This document shows positions 47,463 through 55,851 of a stretch of DNA of 64,000 bases, piece by piece. Under the pieces are notes generated by a model. That model was not told the origin of the DNA. It saw only the letters and a list, made by a program, of their open reading frames with translations, and ran no database searches. Position numbers and translations under genes: made by a program. Position 1 is the stretch's first letter. Every line of letters starts with the position of its first letter. The DNA comes from Pseudohoeflea sp964511625 (lineage in GTDB: Bacteria; Pseudomonadota; Alphaproteobacteria; Rhizobiales; Rhizobiaceae): assembly GCA_964511625.1 (NCBI GenBank), contig CAZEJG010000002.1:124001-188000 (forward strand), read 5' to 3'.

Positions 47463-47957
47463 ATGTCGTCAGCGTCACATCTCGGCTATCTGTCGGACCG
47501 GAAGGGCAAGCGCACCAACCCGTTTCCGACGCGTATCCTGATCGCTGCCGTGGCGTTCCTCGCCTTCGCCTCCGGCTCGGTCCTGTTCGGCCAGTTGACC
47601 GGCATCGGGGTCCAGAAGCACCCCATGGGTGCGCCGGTCGCCATCCGCGACATCACCATCCTGCGCGGCGACGGTGACACGGTCGTCGTCAGCGACGCGG
47701 CATCGGGCCAGCGGATCGGCACCTATCTCCAGGACGGCGGCGGTTTCGTCTACGGCTCGCTGCGCGCGCTCGAGCGCATGCGCACGGTCGACGCGGCGTC
47801 GATGGCCGCGCCCTATCGCCTGATCAAGTGGGAGAGCGGGGCGATCAGCCTGTCGGACACCACCAACGGTCAGCGCTTCTATCTGGAAGCCTTCGGAAAA
47901 GACAACGCAGCTGCCTTCGCGGCGCTGCTGGATGCACGGGAAGGAGCAAGCCAATGA
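47463..47957 (+). CDS. puhC: Photosynthetic complex assembly protein PuhC
   Basis: A 164-residue protein with one N-terminal helix (about 21-42, ILIAAVAFLAFASGSVLFGQ) and a periplasmic domain (RDITILRGDGDTVVVSDAASG and beyond). PuhC takes part in reorganising the RC-LH1 core complex. It lies nine bases after puhB and overlaps the next gene by four. Confidence 0.92.
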   Translation: MSSASHLGYLSDRKGKRTNPFPTRILIAAVAFLAFASGSVLFGQLTGIGVQKHPMGAPVAIRDITILRGDGDTVVVSDAASGQRIGTYLQDGGGFVYGSLRALERMRTVDAASMAAPYRLIKWESGAISLSDTTNGQRFYLEAFGKDNAAAFAALLDAREGASQ

Positions 47958-48259
47958 ACTATCTCTTTGCACTGATGCGATCGCGAGAGACCGTCGACTG
48001 CACCGTGGAGATCAACAACACCTTCGAACAGCTCGGCGCGCATCTGCGGTTCGACAACGGCGTGGTCGTCCATCCGGGCGACGAGGTGCTCGTGCACGGC
48101 GCGCCGGTGTCCATCCCCTATGGCCAGTGCGCCAATTTCCGCCGCAAGGCGACCATCAGCCGTGCCGGTGTGATCGAACGGGCCTGGACCCGCGCCACCG
48201 GCGATATCGACATGATGGAACTGTGCGAATTCAGCTTCACCGAAAGGGCACTGTCATGA
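47954..48259 (+). CDS. Conserved small PGC protein between puhC and acsF (orf101)
   Basis: Function unknown. The 101-residue protein is soluble: MNYLFALMRSRETVDCTVEI, then VHPGDEVLVHGAPVSIPYG (about 39-57), RRKATISRAGVIERAWTRA (about 62-80) and MMELCEFSFTER. It looks like a small beta-rich protein with no membrane segment. A gene of similar size often precedes acsF in alphaproteobacterial PGCs. It overlaps both neighbours by four bases, so it is made in step with PuhC and AcsF; a role beside the cyclase is a reasonable guess. Confidence 0.85.
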   Translation: MNYLFALMRSRETVDCTVEINNTFEQLGAHLRFDNGVVVHPGDEVLVHGAPVSIPYGQCANFRRKATISRAGVIERAWTRATGDIDMMELCEFSFTERALS

Positions 48260-49368
48260 GCAACGTTGTCTCGAGAGCCGATCTGGGAACCCATGGTGCG
48301 GGCATCGCCGCCCGCAGCCGGGACGATATCAACGACACCACGCGCAGCGCGCTTGTCTCCACCATGCTGACGCCGCGTTTCTACACCACCGATTTCGACG
48401 AGATGGACCGTATCGACGTCGAGCCGGTGCGGGCCGAGTGGGACGCGCTGATCGCACAGATGCGCAGCGACCCCAACAAGGGCCATTTCAAGCGCAACGA
48501 AGAGTGGGACGACATCGACATCGAAGCCCTGCCGGACGATCTGCGGGAGGAGCTGATCGATTTCCTGGTCTCGTCGCTGACCTCGGAATTCTCGGGCTGC
48601 GTGCTCTACAAGGAGATGAAGCGGCGCGGCAAGAACCCCGAGATCTGCGAGCTCTTCGGGTTCATGAGCCGCGACGAAAGCCGGCATGCCGGTTTCATCA
48701 ACGACGCGCTCAAGGATTTCGGCATCGGCGTGAACATGGGCTTCCTCGCCAAGGCCAAGAAGTACACCTATTTCAAGCCGAAGTTCATCTACTACGCGAC
48801 CTACCTGTCCGAGAAGATCGGCTATGCCCGCTACATCACCATCTTCCGCCATCTCGAAAAGCATCCCGAACACCGGTTCCATCCGATCTTCAAATGGTTC
48901 CGCCAGTGGTGCAACGACGAGTTCTCGCACGGCGAAGCCTTCTCGCTGATCATCCGCTCCGACCGCCGGCTGCTGCAGGGCGGCAACAAGCTCTGGATCA
49001 AGTTCTTCCTGCTGGCCGTCTTTGCGACCATGTATGTGCGCGATCACATGCGGCCCGCCTTCCACAAGGCGCTCGGCGTCGACATCAGCGACTACGACAT
49101 GCGCGTCTTCCGGCTGACGTCGGAGATTTCGCGACAGTGTTTTCCGCTGGTGCTCGATCTCGACAATCCGGCCCTTCTCGAAGGGTTCCGCCGGATGGAA
49201 CGGATCAGCCGCAGGATGCAGGCAGCAAGCGCGAAGGGCGGCATCGCGGGTCGGGTCGGCAAGGCCTGGTGGGGATGCGCCGCGGGCGTCAACTTCCTAC
49301 GCATGTACATGATCCCGACCGTGAAGAACGATCTGCCGGAAACCTCGCGCCTGCAGCCGGTGTGGTGA
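48256..49368 (+). CDS. acsF: Aerobic Mg-protoporphyrin IX monomethyl ester cyclase
   Basis: Di-iron oxygenase that uses oxygen and NADPH to close the fifth ring and make protochlorophyllide. In 370 residues the iron ligands are visible as Glu111 (TSEFSGCVLYKEM), ESRH (141-144) and DEFSHGEAF (221-229, Glu222 and His225). I start at ATG 48256, overlapping orf101 by four bases; an upstream frame is unrelated. The oxygen-independent enzyme BchE is not encoded in this window, so this is the only cyclase seen. Confidence 0.97.
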   Translation: MSNVVSRADLGTHGAGIAARSRDDINDTTRSALVSTMLTPRFYTTDFDEMDRIDVEPVRAEWDALIAQMRSDPNKGHFKRNEEWDDIDIEALPDDLREELIDFLVSSLTSEFSGCVLYKEMKRRGKNPEICELFGFMSRDESRHAGFINDALKDFGIGVNMGFLAKAKKYTYFKPKFIYYATYLSEKIGYARYITIFRHLEKHPEHRFHPIFKWFRQWCNDEFSHGEAFSLIIRSDRRLLQGGNKLWIKFFLLAVFATMYVRDHMRPAFHKALGVDISDYDMRVFRLTSEISRQCFPLVLDLDNPALLEGFRRMERISRRMQAASAKGGIAGRVGKAWWGCAAGVNFLRMYMIPTVKNDLPETSRLQPVW

Positions 49369-49378
49369 GGCGCGGCTG

Positions 49379-50233
49379 ATGAACCTCGCCAATCCGGTCA
49401 TTGCTGTCCTGATCGCCATCGGTGCCTGGTGGTTCTCCACCGGCATCGTTCTGGCGCTGGTGCACTGGTCCACGCTTCGGCGGCTGGGTCCATGGCAGCT
49501 CTTGCCGGTCATCACGAGCATCGGCGTCTGCGGCTTTTTGCTCATGCTGTTCGGCAGCGAGCAGAAGACACCCACCGGATCCTATGTCGGCTTCCTCGGT
49601 GCGCTTCTCGTCTGGGGGTGGCACGAGACCACCTTCCTGACCGGAATGGTGACCGGCCGTCACAAGGCCGAGTGCCCGCCGGGCCTGACGGGGATGAAGC
49701 GGTTCCGGGCGGCCTGGAAAGCCGTGTGCGACCACGAGATCGCGCTTCTGGTGAGCGGAATCTGCCTCTTCCTGGCGCTGCGGCACGGCGAGAACCTGTT
49801 CGGGCTGGCGACTTTCGGGGTGCTTTGGGGCATGCGCATCTCGTCAAAGATGCTGATCTTCCTGGGCGCGCGCCATGCCGTCAGCGGCCTGATGCCGCCG
49901 GCGATCATGCATCTCAAATCCTATTTCAACACCGGGCGCACGACGTCGCTGTTTCCCGTGCTGCTCGCCATCGCGGTCGGCCTCTTCGCGGTTCTGGTGA
50001 CCGGGGCGATGCGCGCGCCGCACGATTATTCGACGGTCGGTCACATCCTGCTGGCCACCTTCATGGCACTGGCGATCGTCGAGCATCTCATTCTGGTGTT
50101 GCCCATTTCGGACACCGCCCTCTGGCGCTGGGCCGTGCCACGGCCGTCGATGGGCGGAGAACCGTCACTCAAACATGAACCCAAACTGGTATCGGCGGCT
50201 GTGCTGGGACACCGCCGCGCCGACAAGATCTAA
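49379..50233 (+). CDS. puhE: Photosynthetic complex assembly protein PuhE
   Basis: A 284-residue membrane protein with about seven or eight helices (first at about 7-28, last at about 218-240). It matches PuhE by place (acsF-puhE-hemA) and by segments such as VWGWHETTFLTGMVTG (about 78-93) and GARHAVSGLMPPAIMHLKSYF (quoted part AVSGLMPPAIMHL). Loss of PuhE in Rhodobacter changes bacteriochlorophyll amounts. It is 10 bases after acsF and 28 before hemA. Confidence 0.9.
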   Translation: MNLANPVIAVLIAIGAWWFSTGIVLALVHWSTLRRLGPWQLLPVITSIGVCGFLLMLFGSEQKTPTGSYVGFLGALLVWGWHETTFLTGMVTGRHKAECPPGLTGMKRFRAAWKAVCDHEIALLVSGICLFLALRHGENLFGLATFGVLWGMRISSKMLIFLGARHAVSGLMPPAIMHLKSYFNTGRTTSLFPVLLAIAVGLFAVLVTGAMRAPHDYSTVGHILLATFMALAIVEHLILVLPISDTALWRWAVPRPSMGGEPSLKHEPKLVSAAVLGHRRADKI

Positions 50234-50261
50234 GAGAACGTCTAGGGAAGAGGATTTGGCA

Positions 50262-51479
50262 ATGAACGTTTTCACCCATATGGAAAATGCGCTCTCGGGC
50301 TTGAGGACCGCCGGTAATTACCGGGTCTTCGCCGAGCTCGAGCGTCATTGCAGCGCCTTCCCGAAAGCGACCTTTTTCGAGGAAAACGGCGAGACCCGCG
50401 ACGTCACCGTCTGGTGCTCGAACGACTATCTCGGCATGGGGCAGAACCCGGTCGTCACCAGCCGCATGACGGAGATCATCCAGAAATGCGGCGCCGGCGC
50501 CGGCGGGACGCGCAACATCTCGGGCACCAACCATTACCACGTCCAGCTGGAGCTCGAACTGGCGGATCTTCACGCCAAGGAAGCCGCGCTCATCTTCACC
50601 TCCGGCTACGTGTCCAACTGGGCGGCGCTCGGGACGCTCCTGTCGAAGATCCCCGGCATCATCGTCTATTCCGATGCACTCAACCACGCCTCGATGATCG
50701 AGGGTATCCGGCATTCGCGCTGCGAGAAGCGTCTCTTCCGTCACAATGACGCAAACGACCTTCGGCGGCTGATGGCGGCTGACGATCCGGCCGCGCCAAA
50801 GCTGGTTGCGTTCGAAAGCGTCTACTCCATGGACGGGGACATCTCGCCGATCGGCGACATCTGCGACGTGGCCGACGAGTTCGGCGCCATCACCTATCTC
50901 GACGAGGTCCATGCGGTCGGCATGTACGGCCCGCGCGGCGGCGGTATCGCCGAGCGCGAGGGCCTGATGGATCGCATCACCGTCATCGAGGGGACGCTCG
51001 GCAAGGCCTTCGGGGTGATGGGCGGTTACATCACCGGGCCGGCCGTCCTGATCGATTTCGTCCGCTCCTTTGCCTCCGGCTTCATCTTCACCACCGCCTT
51101 GCCGCCGGCACTGGCTGCCGGCGCCACCGCGTCGATCCGCTATCTCAAGGAGAGCGAGGCAGAGCGGCAGGCCCATCGCGCCGCGGTCGCCAAGGTGCGT
51201 CACGCGCTCGATGCGCGCGGCATCCCGCACATGGAGAACGACAGTCACATCGTGCCGGTGATGGTCGGCAATGCATCCAAGTGCAAATGGATCTCCGACG
51301 TGTTGTTGAGCAATTTCGGCATCTACGTCCAGCCGATCAACTATCCCACCGTGCCGGTCGGGACGGAACGGCTGCGGATCACCCCGACGCCGCTGCATAC
51401 CGACGCGGATATCCGTCATCTCGCGGAGGCCCTGTGCTCGCTGTGGTCTCAGTGCGCGCTGGCACGTGCGGTGGCATGA
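50262..51479 (+). CDS. hemA: 5-aminolevulinate synthase
   Basis: Condenses glycine and succinyl-CoA to 5-aminolevulinate, the first step of tetrapyrrole synthesis in alphaproteobacteria. The 405-residue PLP enzyme has the cofactor lysine at 248 (EGTLGKAFG), the same number as in Rhodobacter, plus GAGAGGTRNISGTNHYH (77-93) and TYLDEVHAVGMYGPRGGG. I start at ATG 50262; a longer frame overlaps puhE. Its place in the superoperon ties ALA supply to pigment demand; a housekeeping copy may exist elsewhere. Confidence 0.97.
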   Translation: MNVFTHMENALSGLRTAGNYRVFAELERHCSAFPKATFFEENGETRDVTVWCSNDYLGMGQNPVVTSRMTEIIQKCGAGAGGTRNISGTNHYHVQLELELADLHAKEAALIFTSGYVSNWAALGTLLSKIPGIIVYSDALNHASMIEGIRHSRCEKRLFRHNDANDLRRLMAADDPAAPKLVAFESVYSMDGDISPIGDICDVADEFGAITYLDEVHAVGMYGPRGGGIAEREGLMDRITVIEGTLGKAFGVMGGYITGPAVLIDFVRSFASGFIFTTALPPALAAGATASIRYLKESEAERQAHRAAVAKVRHALDARGIPHMENDSHIVPVMVGNASKCKWISDVLLSNFGIYVQPINYPTVPVGTERLRITPTPLHTDADIRHLAEALCSLWSQCALARAVA

Positions 51480-51492
51480 TAATGGCGCAGCC

Positions 51493-52035
51493 ATGACATC
51501 CGGTTCGATGACAAGTCCGGCGACCACGATACCGGCGGTGGCCGGAGATGGCTCGCTCTACGCGGTCGACAAGATGGACGCCCATGTTCAGGGCCTGCTC
51601 CATCTTGCCGTATCGGTCTTCGTCTTCGACCGGGAGATGCTGCTCATCCAGAAGCGGTCGGCCGGGAAATATCACAGCGGCGGCCAGTGGGCGAATACCT
51701 GCTGCTCCCATCCGAACTGGGGGGAGGGGGTCGATCGCTGCGCCGGCAGGCGGCTCGAGGAGGAGCTCGGCTTCACCCTGCCGCTGACCCGGCACGAGAC
51801 GATCGAGTACCAGGCCAGCGTCGGCAACGGCCTGAGCGAGCATGAGCGCGTGACACTCTACAGTGCGGAGGCAAAGCGGGGCGATCTCTCCATCCAGCCG
51901 AACCCGCAGGAAGTGTCGGACTTCCGCTGGATTGCCCCTGACGACCTCAAGCGTGAAATGGATGCGACACCCGAGGCCTTCACGCCGTGGTTCCGCATCT
52001 ACCTGCAGCGCTTCCCGAGCCTCAACTTCGCCTGA
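51493..52035 (+). CDS. idi: Isopentenyl-diphosphate delta-isomerase, type I
   Basis: Interconverts IPP and DMAPP. The 180-residue Nudix-fold protein shows the active Cys in NTCCSHPNWGEG (about 67-78), the Nudix helix RRLEEELGF (about 86-94) and NGLSEHERV with the active Glu (about 115). I start at ATG 51493; another ATG at 51508 is possible. It is the last gene of the plus-strand superoperon, 13 bases after hemA, and ends before a two-way terminator. Confidence 0.94.
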   Translation: MTSGSMTSPATTIPAVAGDGSLYAVDKMDAHVQGLLHLAVSVFVFDREMLLIQKRSAGKYHSGGQWANTCCSHPNWGEGVDRCAGRRLEEELGFTLPLTRHETIEYQASVGNGLSEHERVTLYSAEAKRGDLSIQPNPQEVSDFRWIAPDDLKREMDATPEAFTPWFRIYLQRFPSLNFA

Positions 52036-52159
52036 AGGCGGGTGCCGGCCGCAGCGCCGGCTCGCACCTCGCATCCTTTCATTTCAGCAGACAGTACAGG
52101 CGGTCGGACCATGGCCGTGCCGCGGATCTCCGAGAGGCCGGCTACAGTGTGAGGCCATA

Positions 52160-52187
52160 AAAAAGGGAGCCAGGAGGCTCCCTTTTT
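52160..52187. terminator. Bidirectional terminator between idi and pufC
   Basis: AAAAA-GGGAGC (to 52170), loop CAGGAG, GCTCCC-TTTTT (52177-52187): the stem has an A tract on one side and a T tract on the other, so it can stop both superoperons. Confidence 0.92.
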
Positions 52188-52216
52188 CAGATAACTTCTG
52201 CAGTCCGCCCGGGCTA

Positions 52217-53353
52217 TCAGTCCTGGGCGTCGGCGACTTTCGTCGGCTGTGCCGGTTCCAGGGAACTCGACTGTGGCTCCGCGCCCATCACCTGGGTCGT
52301 GCCAGGCTCGTAGGTGCTGTAGTCTGGCACGTCCGTCGGTCCCTTCTTGCCGAGAGAGTCGACGTAGTCCTTGAGCATGGAGACGCCATACAGGGGCTTC
52401 TGCACGCCGTTGTGGCACGTTGAGCAACCCACCTTGAAGACGTCGCCTTCGGGGCCCTTGCGGTCGTCGGGGAAGACCGGTGAAAGCCCGGTGAGATAGG
52501 TCTGGTTGAGGTCGCGGGTCATCCGGATCCCGTGCCAGGCGGTGACCCGCTGCGGCGGGCTCTGGTCCCAGTCGTTGAAGGCGCGGGAGTTGTGGCAGGT
52601 CACGCAATTGACCCCCAGCGATTCCGACATGTACATCATCAGCGCCCAGGTTTCCTCGGTCTCCTTGACGCCGGCGGCGTTGGTTCCGGTCGGAAGGGCG
52701 GTGAGCGAATGCACCCGGATGTTCTTGTCGCCCAGCAGGTAGTCCATGAGCGCGTTCTGCGGCAGCGACGTTCCGCCCACGAACTGGCCGGCGACGTTCT
52801 GTCCGGCCCGGCTCATGTTGCTGGCCGGCTTGGGTTCCTGATCGTCATACCAGTGGTTGGCCGGAACTCCCTGGCCCCTGTGGCAGGAGTAGCAGGTGAC
52901 GCCGGTCTGCCCGACATGGGGCGTCCAGTCGACGTTGATGGCCTGGTTCATCTGGATCATCCGGCGGGAAACCACCTTCCGGTAGTTTTCGTCCGACGCC
53001 ATGTTCTCGATGTTGTGGCAGTAGCCACAGCCCTCGTCAGGTGCGACCCACTCGGTGATCGACGCCATGAACTGGTTGAACTGATCATCGGAAAGATTGC
53101 CGAGGATCTGGACGTTTTCGTAGATGTCCCCGGCGCGGTCGCCCTCGGGGTCGGCCTCCCACGGCGCTTCAGGAACGATGTTCGCAGTCTGTAGCGCGGT
53201 GATCTTCTCGATGTCCTGTTCGAGATACATGCCCGTCCCGCGATAACCGATCTGAGTGGTTTCGACAGGCGGGGCGTCCCAGCCGGCGCCGACGAAGCTG
53301 GCGACGGCGAGAAGGGTTCCGGCGGTCGCAGCAAAAGGTATCCAGAGTTGCAT
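52217..53353 (-). CDS. pufC: Reaction-centre tetraheme cytochrome c subunit
   Basis: Periplasmic cytochrome that re-reduces the photo-oxidised special pair. In 378 residues there are four c-heme motifs: CGYCH (109-113), CYSCH (154-158), CVTCH (250-254) and CSTCH (310-314). The N-terminus MQLWIPFAATAGTLLAVASFVGAGW is a single hydrophobic segment with no lipobox cysteine, so it should stay as a membrane anchor, unlike the lipid-anchored Blastochloris protein. I start at ATG 53353. It is 11 bases after pufM and is the last puf gene. Confidence 0.96.
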   Translation of the reverse strand: MQLWIPFAATAGTLLAVASFVGAGWDAPPVETTQIGYRGTGMYLEQDIEKITALQTANIVPEAPWEADPEGDRAGDIYENVQILGNLSDDQFNQFMASITEWVAPDEGCGYCHNIENMASDENYRKVVSRRMIQMNQAINVDWTPHVGQTGVTCYSCHRGQGVPANHWYDDQEPKPASNMSRAGQNVAGQFVGGTSLPQNALMDYLLGDKNIRVHSLTALPTGTNAAGVKETEETWALMMYMSESLGVNCVTCHNSRAFNDWDQSPPQRVTAWHGIRMTRDLNQTYLTGLSPVFPDDRKGPEGDVFKVGCSTCHNGVQKPLYGVSMLKDYVDSLGKKGPTDVPDYSTYEPGTTQVMGAEPQSSSLEPAQPTKVADAQD

Positions 53354-53364
53354 TGTTCTTCTCC

Positions 53365-54345
53365 CTACTGCGCGACGATCGCGGGGACCGCCGGGTCGAC
53401 AACGCCTGGATAGATGTCGGGAAGCGGCGACACGATACCGTGCTCCATGCCCCACAGGTACCAGTTGTCGACAACGGTGCCGGTCAAGAGGATGCCGATG
53501 CCTCCGGTCAGAGGCGTCAGGATGGCGAACCACCAGGCCCAGCGGTGAATGGATTCCATGGTGGCGTTGAACCCCATCGTCCAACGCCAGAAGAGCGCGG
53601 CTCTCTCGGATGCGGTCCCGCGGTCGGTGATCTGCTCGAGCTCGCGCTCACCGCCATATTTGCCGACTGCCAGGATGGTCGCGCCGTGCATGGCGAACAG
53701 CAGGACAGAGCCATAGAGGAAGACGATCGAGAGGCAGTGGAACGGGTTGTAGTAGAGGTTGCCGTAGCGGATCGAGAAAGCGGCCGTCCAGTCGAGATGG
53801 GGGAAGATGCCGAAGGGCACGGCTTCCGAGAAATTGCCCATCAGCAGGGGGCGGATGAAGCCGAGAACGAGGAAGAGCCAGATCGCCGAGGCGAAGGCCC
53901 AGGCGACGTGGGTCCCCATTTCCAGCGCGCGTGCGCGGCGGTAGATGCGCACCCACCACAGAATGACCGAGGTCGTCAGGAAGAAGCCTGCGATCAGCCA
54001 CCAGCCGCCGTCATTGAGGGGCGGCAGGACGGTGATGCCGTAGTGGGCCGGCGGCGGCTCGAGCGCGAGCCAGAACAGCTGGCGGACGAACTGGATCGGA
54101 TCCCAGCCCACGGATGCCAGCATGTTGAGGCCGATGATCTCGAAGGCGATGAAGCCGAAGACCAGCGAGAGGGTTCCCAGATAGCCCAGATAGATGGGGC
54201 CGATCTGCGCGTTGCCGATCCAACCGAACAGGCGCGACATCTGCGGCGTGCCCTTGCGGGCGCTGTCGCCCCGGGGCAGCGGGATGCCTTCCTCGACGGG
54301 GCCGCTGATCTGAATGGTGGTGAAGATGTTCTGATACTGGGTCAT
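53365..54345 (-). CDS. pufM: Photosynthetic reaction centre M subunit
   Basis: A 326-residue protein with five helices. Special-pair and accessory bacteriochlorophyll ligands are His203 (LYYNPFHCLSIVF) and His183 (FPHLDW), matching Rhodobacter M-His202 and 182 without the initiator Met. MHGATILAVGKYGGERE holds iron and quinone ligands. GGGGAAAGATC precedes ATG 54345; an upstream frame overlaps pufL. It is 11 bases after pufL. Confidence 0.98.
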   Translation of the reverse strand: MTQYQNIFTTIQISGPVEEGIPLPRGDSARKGTPQMSRLFGWIGNAQIGPIYLGYLGTLSLVFGFIAFEIIGLNMLASVGWDPIQFVRQLFWLALEPPPAHYGITVLPPLNDGGWWLIAGFFLTTSVILWWVRIYRRARALEMGTHVAWAFASAIWLFLVLGFIRPLLMGNFSEAVPFGIFPHLDWTAAFSIRYGNLYYNPFHCLSIVFLYGSVLLFAMHGATILAVGKYGGERELEQITDRGTASERAALFWRWTMGFNATMESIHRWAWWFAILTPLTGGIGILLTGTVVDNWYLWGMEHGIVSPLPDIYPGVVDPAVPAIVAQ

Positions 54346-54356
54346 GATCTTTCCCC

Positions 54357-55202
54357 TCAGCTCCAGATCGGCAGCGACAGCCACCAGTTCCACCAGCGGG
54401 GCCAGCCCTGGTTCCAGAACGGTCCGCTGATGATGATGCAGACGGCGCTCCAGAATCCGGCGTTGAGCGCCAGGATCAGGCCGAGCCGGTGGATGCCGAG
54501 GGTGCCGATCGAGTACCCGATGATGTCACGGAAGAAGGTGTCCTCGTATTCCGGCGTCTTGACTTCCGCCTGCTTGCCGCCGCCCTCAAGGGATTCCCCG
54601 GGGTTGGCCGCCGACAGGATCAGGCCGCCGTGAAGCGCCAGCGCCAGGCAGGTGGTGAAGAAGAACGACACCGCAATCATGTGCGCCGGATTGTAGTGGA
54701 AATGCAGATACTGGTAGCCGACGTTGGACACCCAATCGAGATGGCTGAAAATGCCATAGGGGAAACCGTGTCCCCAGGCACCCAGCAACAGTGGCCGGAA
54801 GACGACCAGCGTGGCATAGGCGAAGATCGCGACGGAAAACGCGAAGGGAACGTGATAGCCGATTCCCAGCTTTCGGCAGATTTCCACCTCGCGCAGCGCC
54901 CAGGAGCAGAACGCCCCGAGCGCGCAGACGGTGATGATCTGCCAGAGCCCGCCTTCCTTGAGCGGCGCGAGCGCCAGTCCGTAGGACAGGTCGGGCGGGG
55001 CGATCGAGATCTGCCAGATGTTCCAGGTCGGGCCGAGCGCGGCACCGTATAATATCAGGGCCGTTCCGAGGCCGGCGAAGAAAGCGGTCGTGACGCCGAA
55101 GAAGCCGACATAGAAGGGACCAATCCAGAAGTCGAAGAGATCGCCGCCGATGAGCGTCCCACCGCGCACGCGATATTTGCGTTCAAAACTCAGCAGCGCC
55201 AT
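54357..55202 (-). CDS. pufL: Photosynthetic reaction centre L subunit
   Basis: A 281-residue protein with five helices, starting MALLSFERKYRVRGGTLIGG. His174 (YNPAHMIAV) and His154 (FSHLDWVSN) correspond to L-His173 and 153. ALHGGLILSAANP and EDTFFRDIIGYSIGTLGIHR carry iron and QB-side residues. The start at ATG 55202 gives the known N-terminus. A large hairpin lies in the 99-base gap from pufA. Confidence 0.98.
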   Translation of the reverse strand: MALLSFERKYRVRGGTLIGGDLFDFWIGPFYVGFFGVTTAFFAGLGTALILYGAALGPTWNIWQISIAPPDLSYGLALAPLKEGGLWQIITVCALGAFCSWALREVEICRKLGIGYHVPFAFSVAIFAYATLVVFRPLLLGAWGHGFPYGIFSHLDWVSNVGYQYLHFHYNPAHMIAVSFFFTTCLALALHGGLILSAANPGESLEGGGKQAEVKTPEYEDTFFRDIIGYSIGTLGIHRLGLILALNAGFWSAVCIIISGPFWNQGWPRWWNWWLSLPIWS

Positions 55203-55256
55203 TTCAAGCCTCCCAAGAAACGTCAGCCTCTTCCAACCAGGGCCGACAGGCGGTTC

Positions 55257-55296
55257 GGCGGCGGCCATATCCCCGAAGGGAAAACTGGCCGCCGCC
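55257..55296 (-). other. pufA-pufL intercistronic mRNA hairpin
   Basis: GGCGGCGGCCA (55257-55267) and TGGCCGCCGCC (55286-55296) form a perfect 11-pair stem around 18 bases that contain a smaller TCCC/GGGA stem. Such hairpins after pufBA slow mRNA decay and give more LH1 than reaction-centre protein in Rhodobacter; the same role is inferred here. Confidence 0.85.
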
Positions 55297-55301
55297 CGTT
55301 T

Positions 55302-55499
55302 TCAGCCGATGAGCCTCAGATCCCCATCCATCGAGACGGATTGCTCGATCGAACTGGTCTGGAGCGGTTTGCCCTCCAGCCAGTTGAACCGATCCGTGCT
55401 CAGCAGGATGAAATGGATCAGGATGGCGAGCGTGAACAGGAAGACCGACAGGGCGACAAGCGCTCTGCGCGGATCGAACATGAGCCAAATTCTCCACAT
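55302..55499 (-). CDS. pufA: LH1 antenna alpha polypeptide
   Basis: A 65-residue polypeptide, MWRIWLMFDPRRALVALSVF then the membrane helix with the bacteriochlorophyll ligand His29 (ILIHFILL). WRIWLMFDPRR is the LH1-alpha signature. The C-terminal part after LSTDRFNWLEG is periplasmic. It lies 12 bases after pufB, with its own ribosome binding site (GGAGAT). Confidence 0.97.
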   Translation of the reverse strand: MWRIWLMFDPRRALVALSVFLFTLAILIHFILLSTDRFNWLEGKPLQTSSIEQSVSMDGDLRLIG

Positions 55500-55511
55500 G
55501 TTGCGATCTCC

Positions 55512-55733
55512 CTACGCCAGCATCGGCAGAAGCGCCTGAGCCGTCTGGTGGATGCCTTCGAGTGAGGCATAGCCATCCGGACCAGGAATCCAGGGACGCC
55601 ACAGCCAGACCAAGATATGCGCGACGATCGCAATCGCCGTGAATATCAAAAAGCCTTGGATGAAGAATCCGTGGACCTCTTGCGCTTCGCTTTCGGTCAG
55701 ACCCGAAAGTGAGACATTTGATGTGTCAGCCAT
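55512..55733 (-). CDS. pufB: LH1 antenna beta polypeptide
   Basis: A 73-residue polypeptide. SLSGLTESEAQEVHGFF (about 8-24) and the helix with ligand His39 (IVAHILVWLWRPW) are typical; His21 is the conserved residue 18 before it. The usual end, RPWIPGPDGY, is followed by about 19 more residues (ASLEGIHQTAQALLPMLA), longer than the Rhodospirillum protein. I start at ATG 55733, since the GTG nine bases earlier lies inside the GGAGG ribosome binding site. Confidence 0.96.
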   Translation of the reverse strand: MADTSNVSLSGLTESEAQEVHGFFIQGFLIFTAIAIVAHILVWLWRPWIPGPDGYASLEGIHQTAQALLPMLA

Positions 55734-55762
55734 CAAATTCACCTCCTAGTCTCGAAAACCGC

Positions 55763-55784
55763 GGAGCCCCCGCGGCGGGGTTCC
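55763..55784 (-). other. Hairpin in the leader of pufBA
   Basis: GGAGCCCC (55763-55770) pairs with GGGGTTCC (55777-55784) around six bases. It lies 30 bases upstream of the pufB ATG, between the pufQ-like gene and pufB, where it could mark or protect the 5' end of a processed pufBA message. Confidence 0.55.
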
Positions 55785-55851
55785 AGAGAGGCTTGAAGTG
55801 CAGCCCCGCTGGTCTTTTGCCGATGTCGAGAACAATCGGCAAAATTGTATT

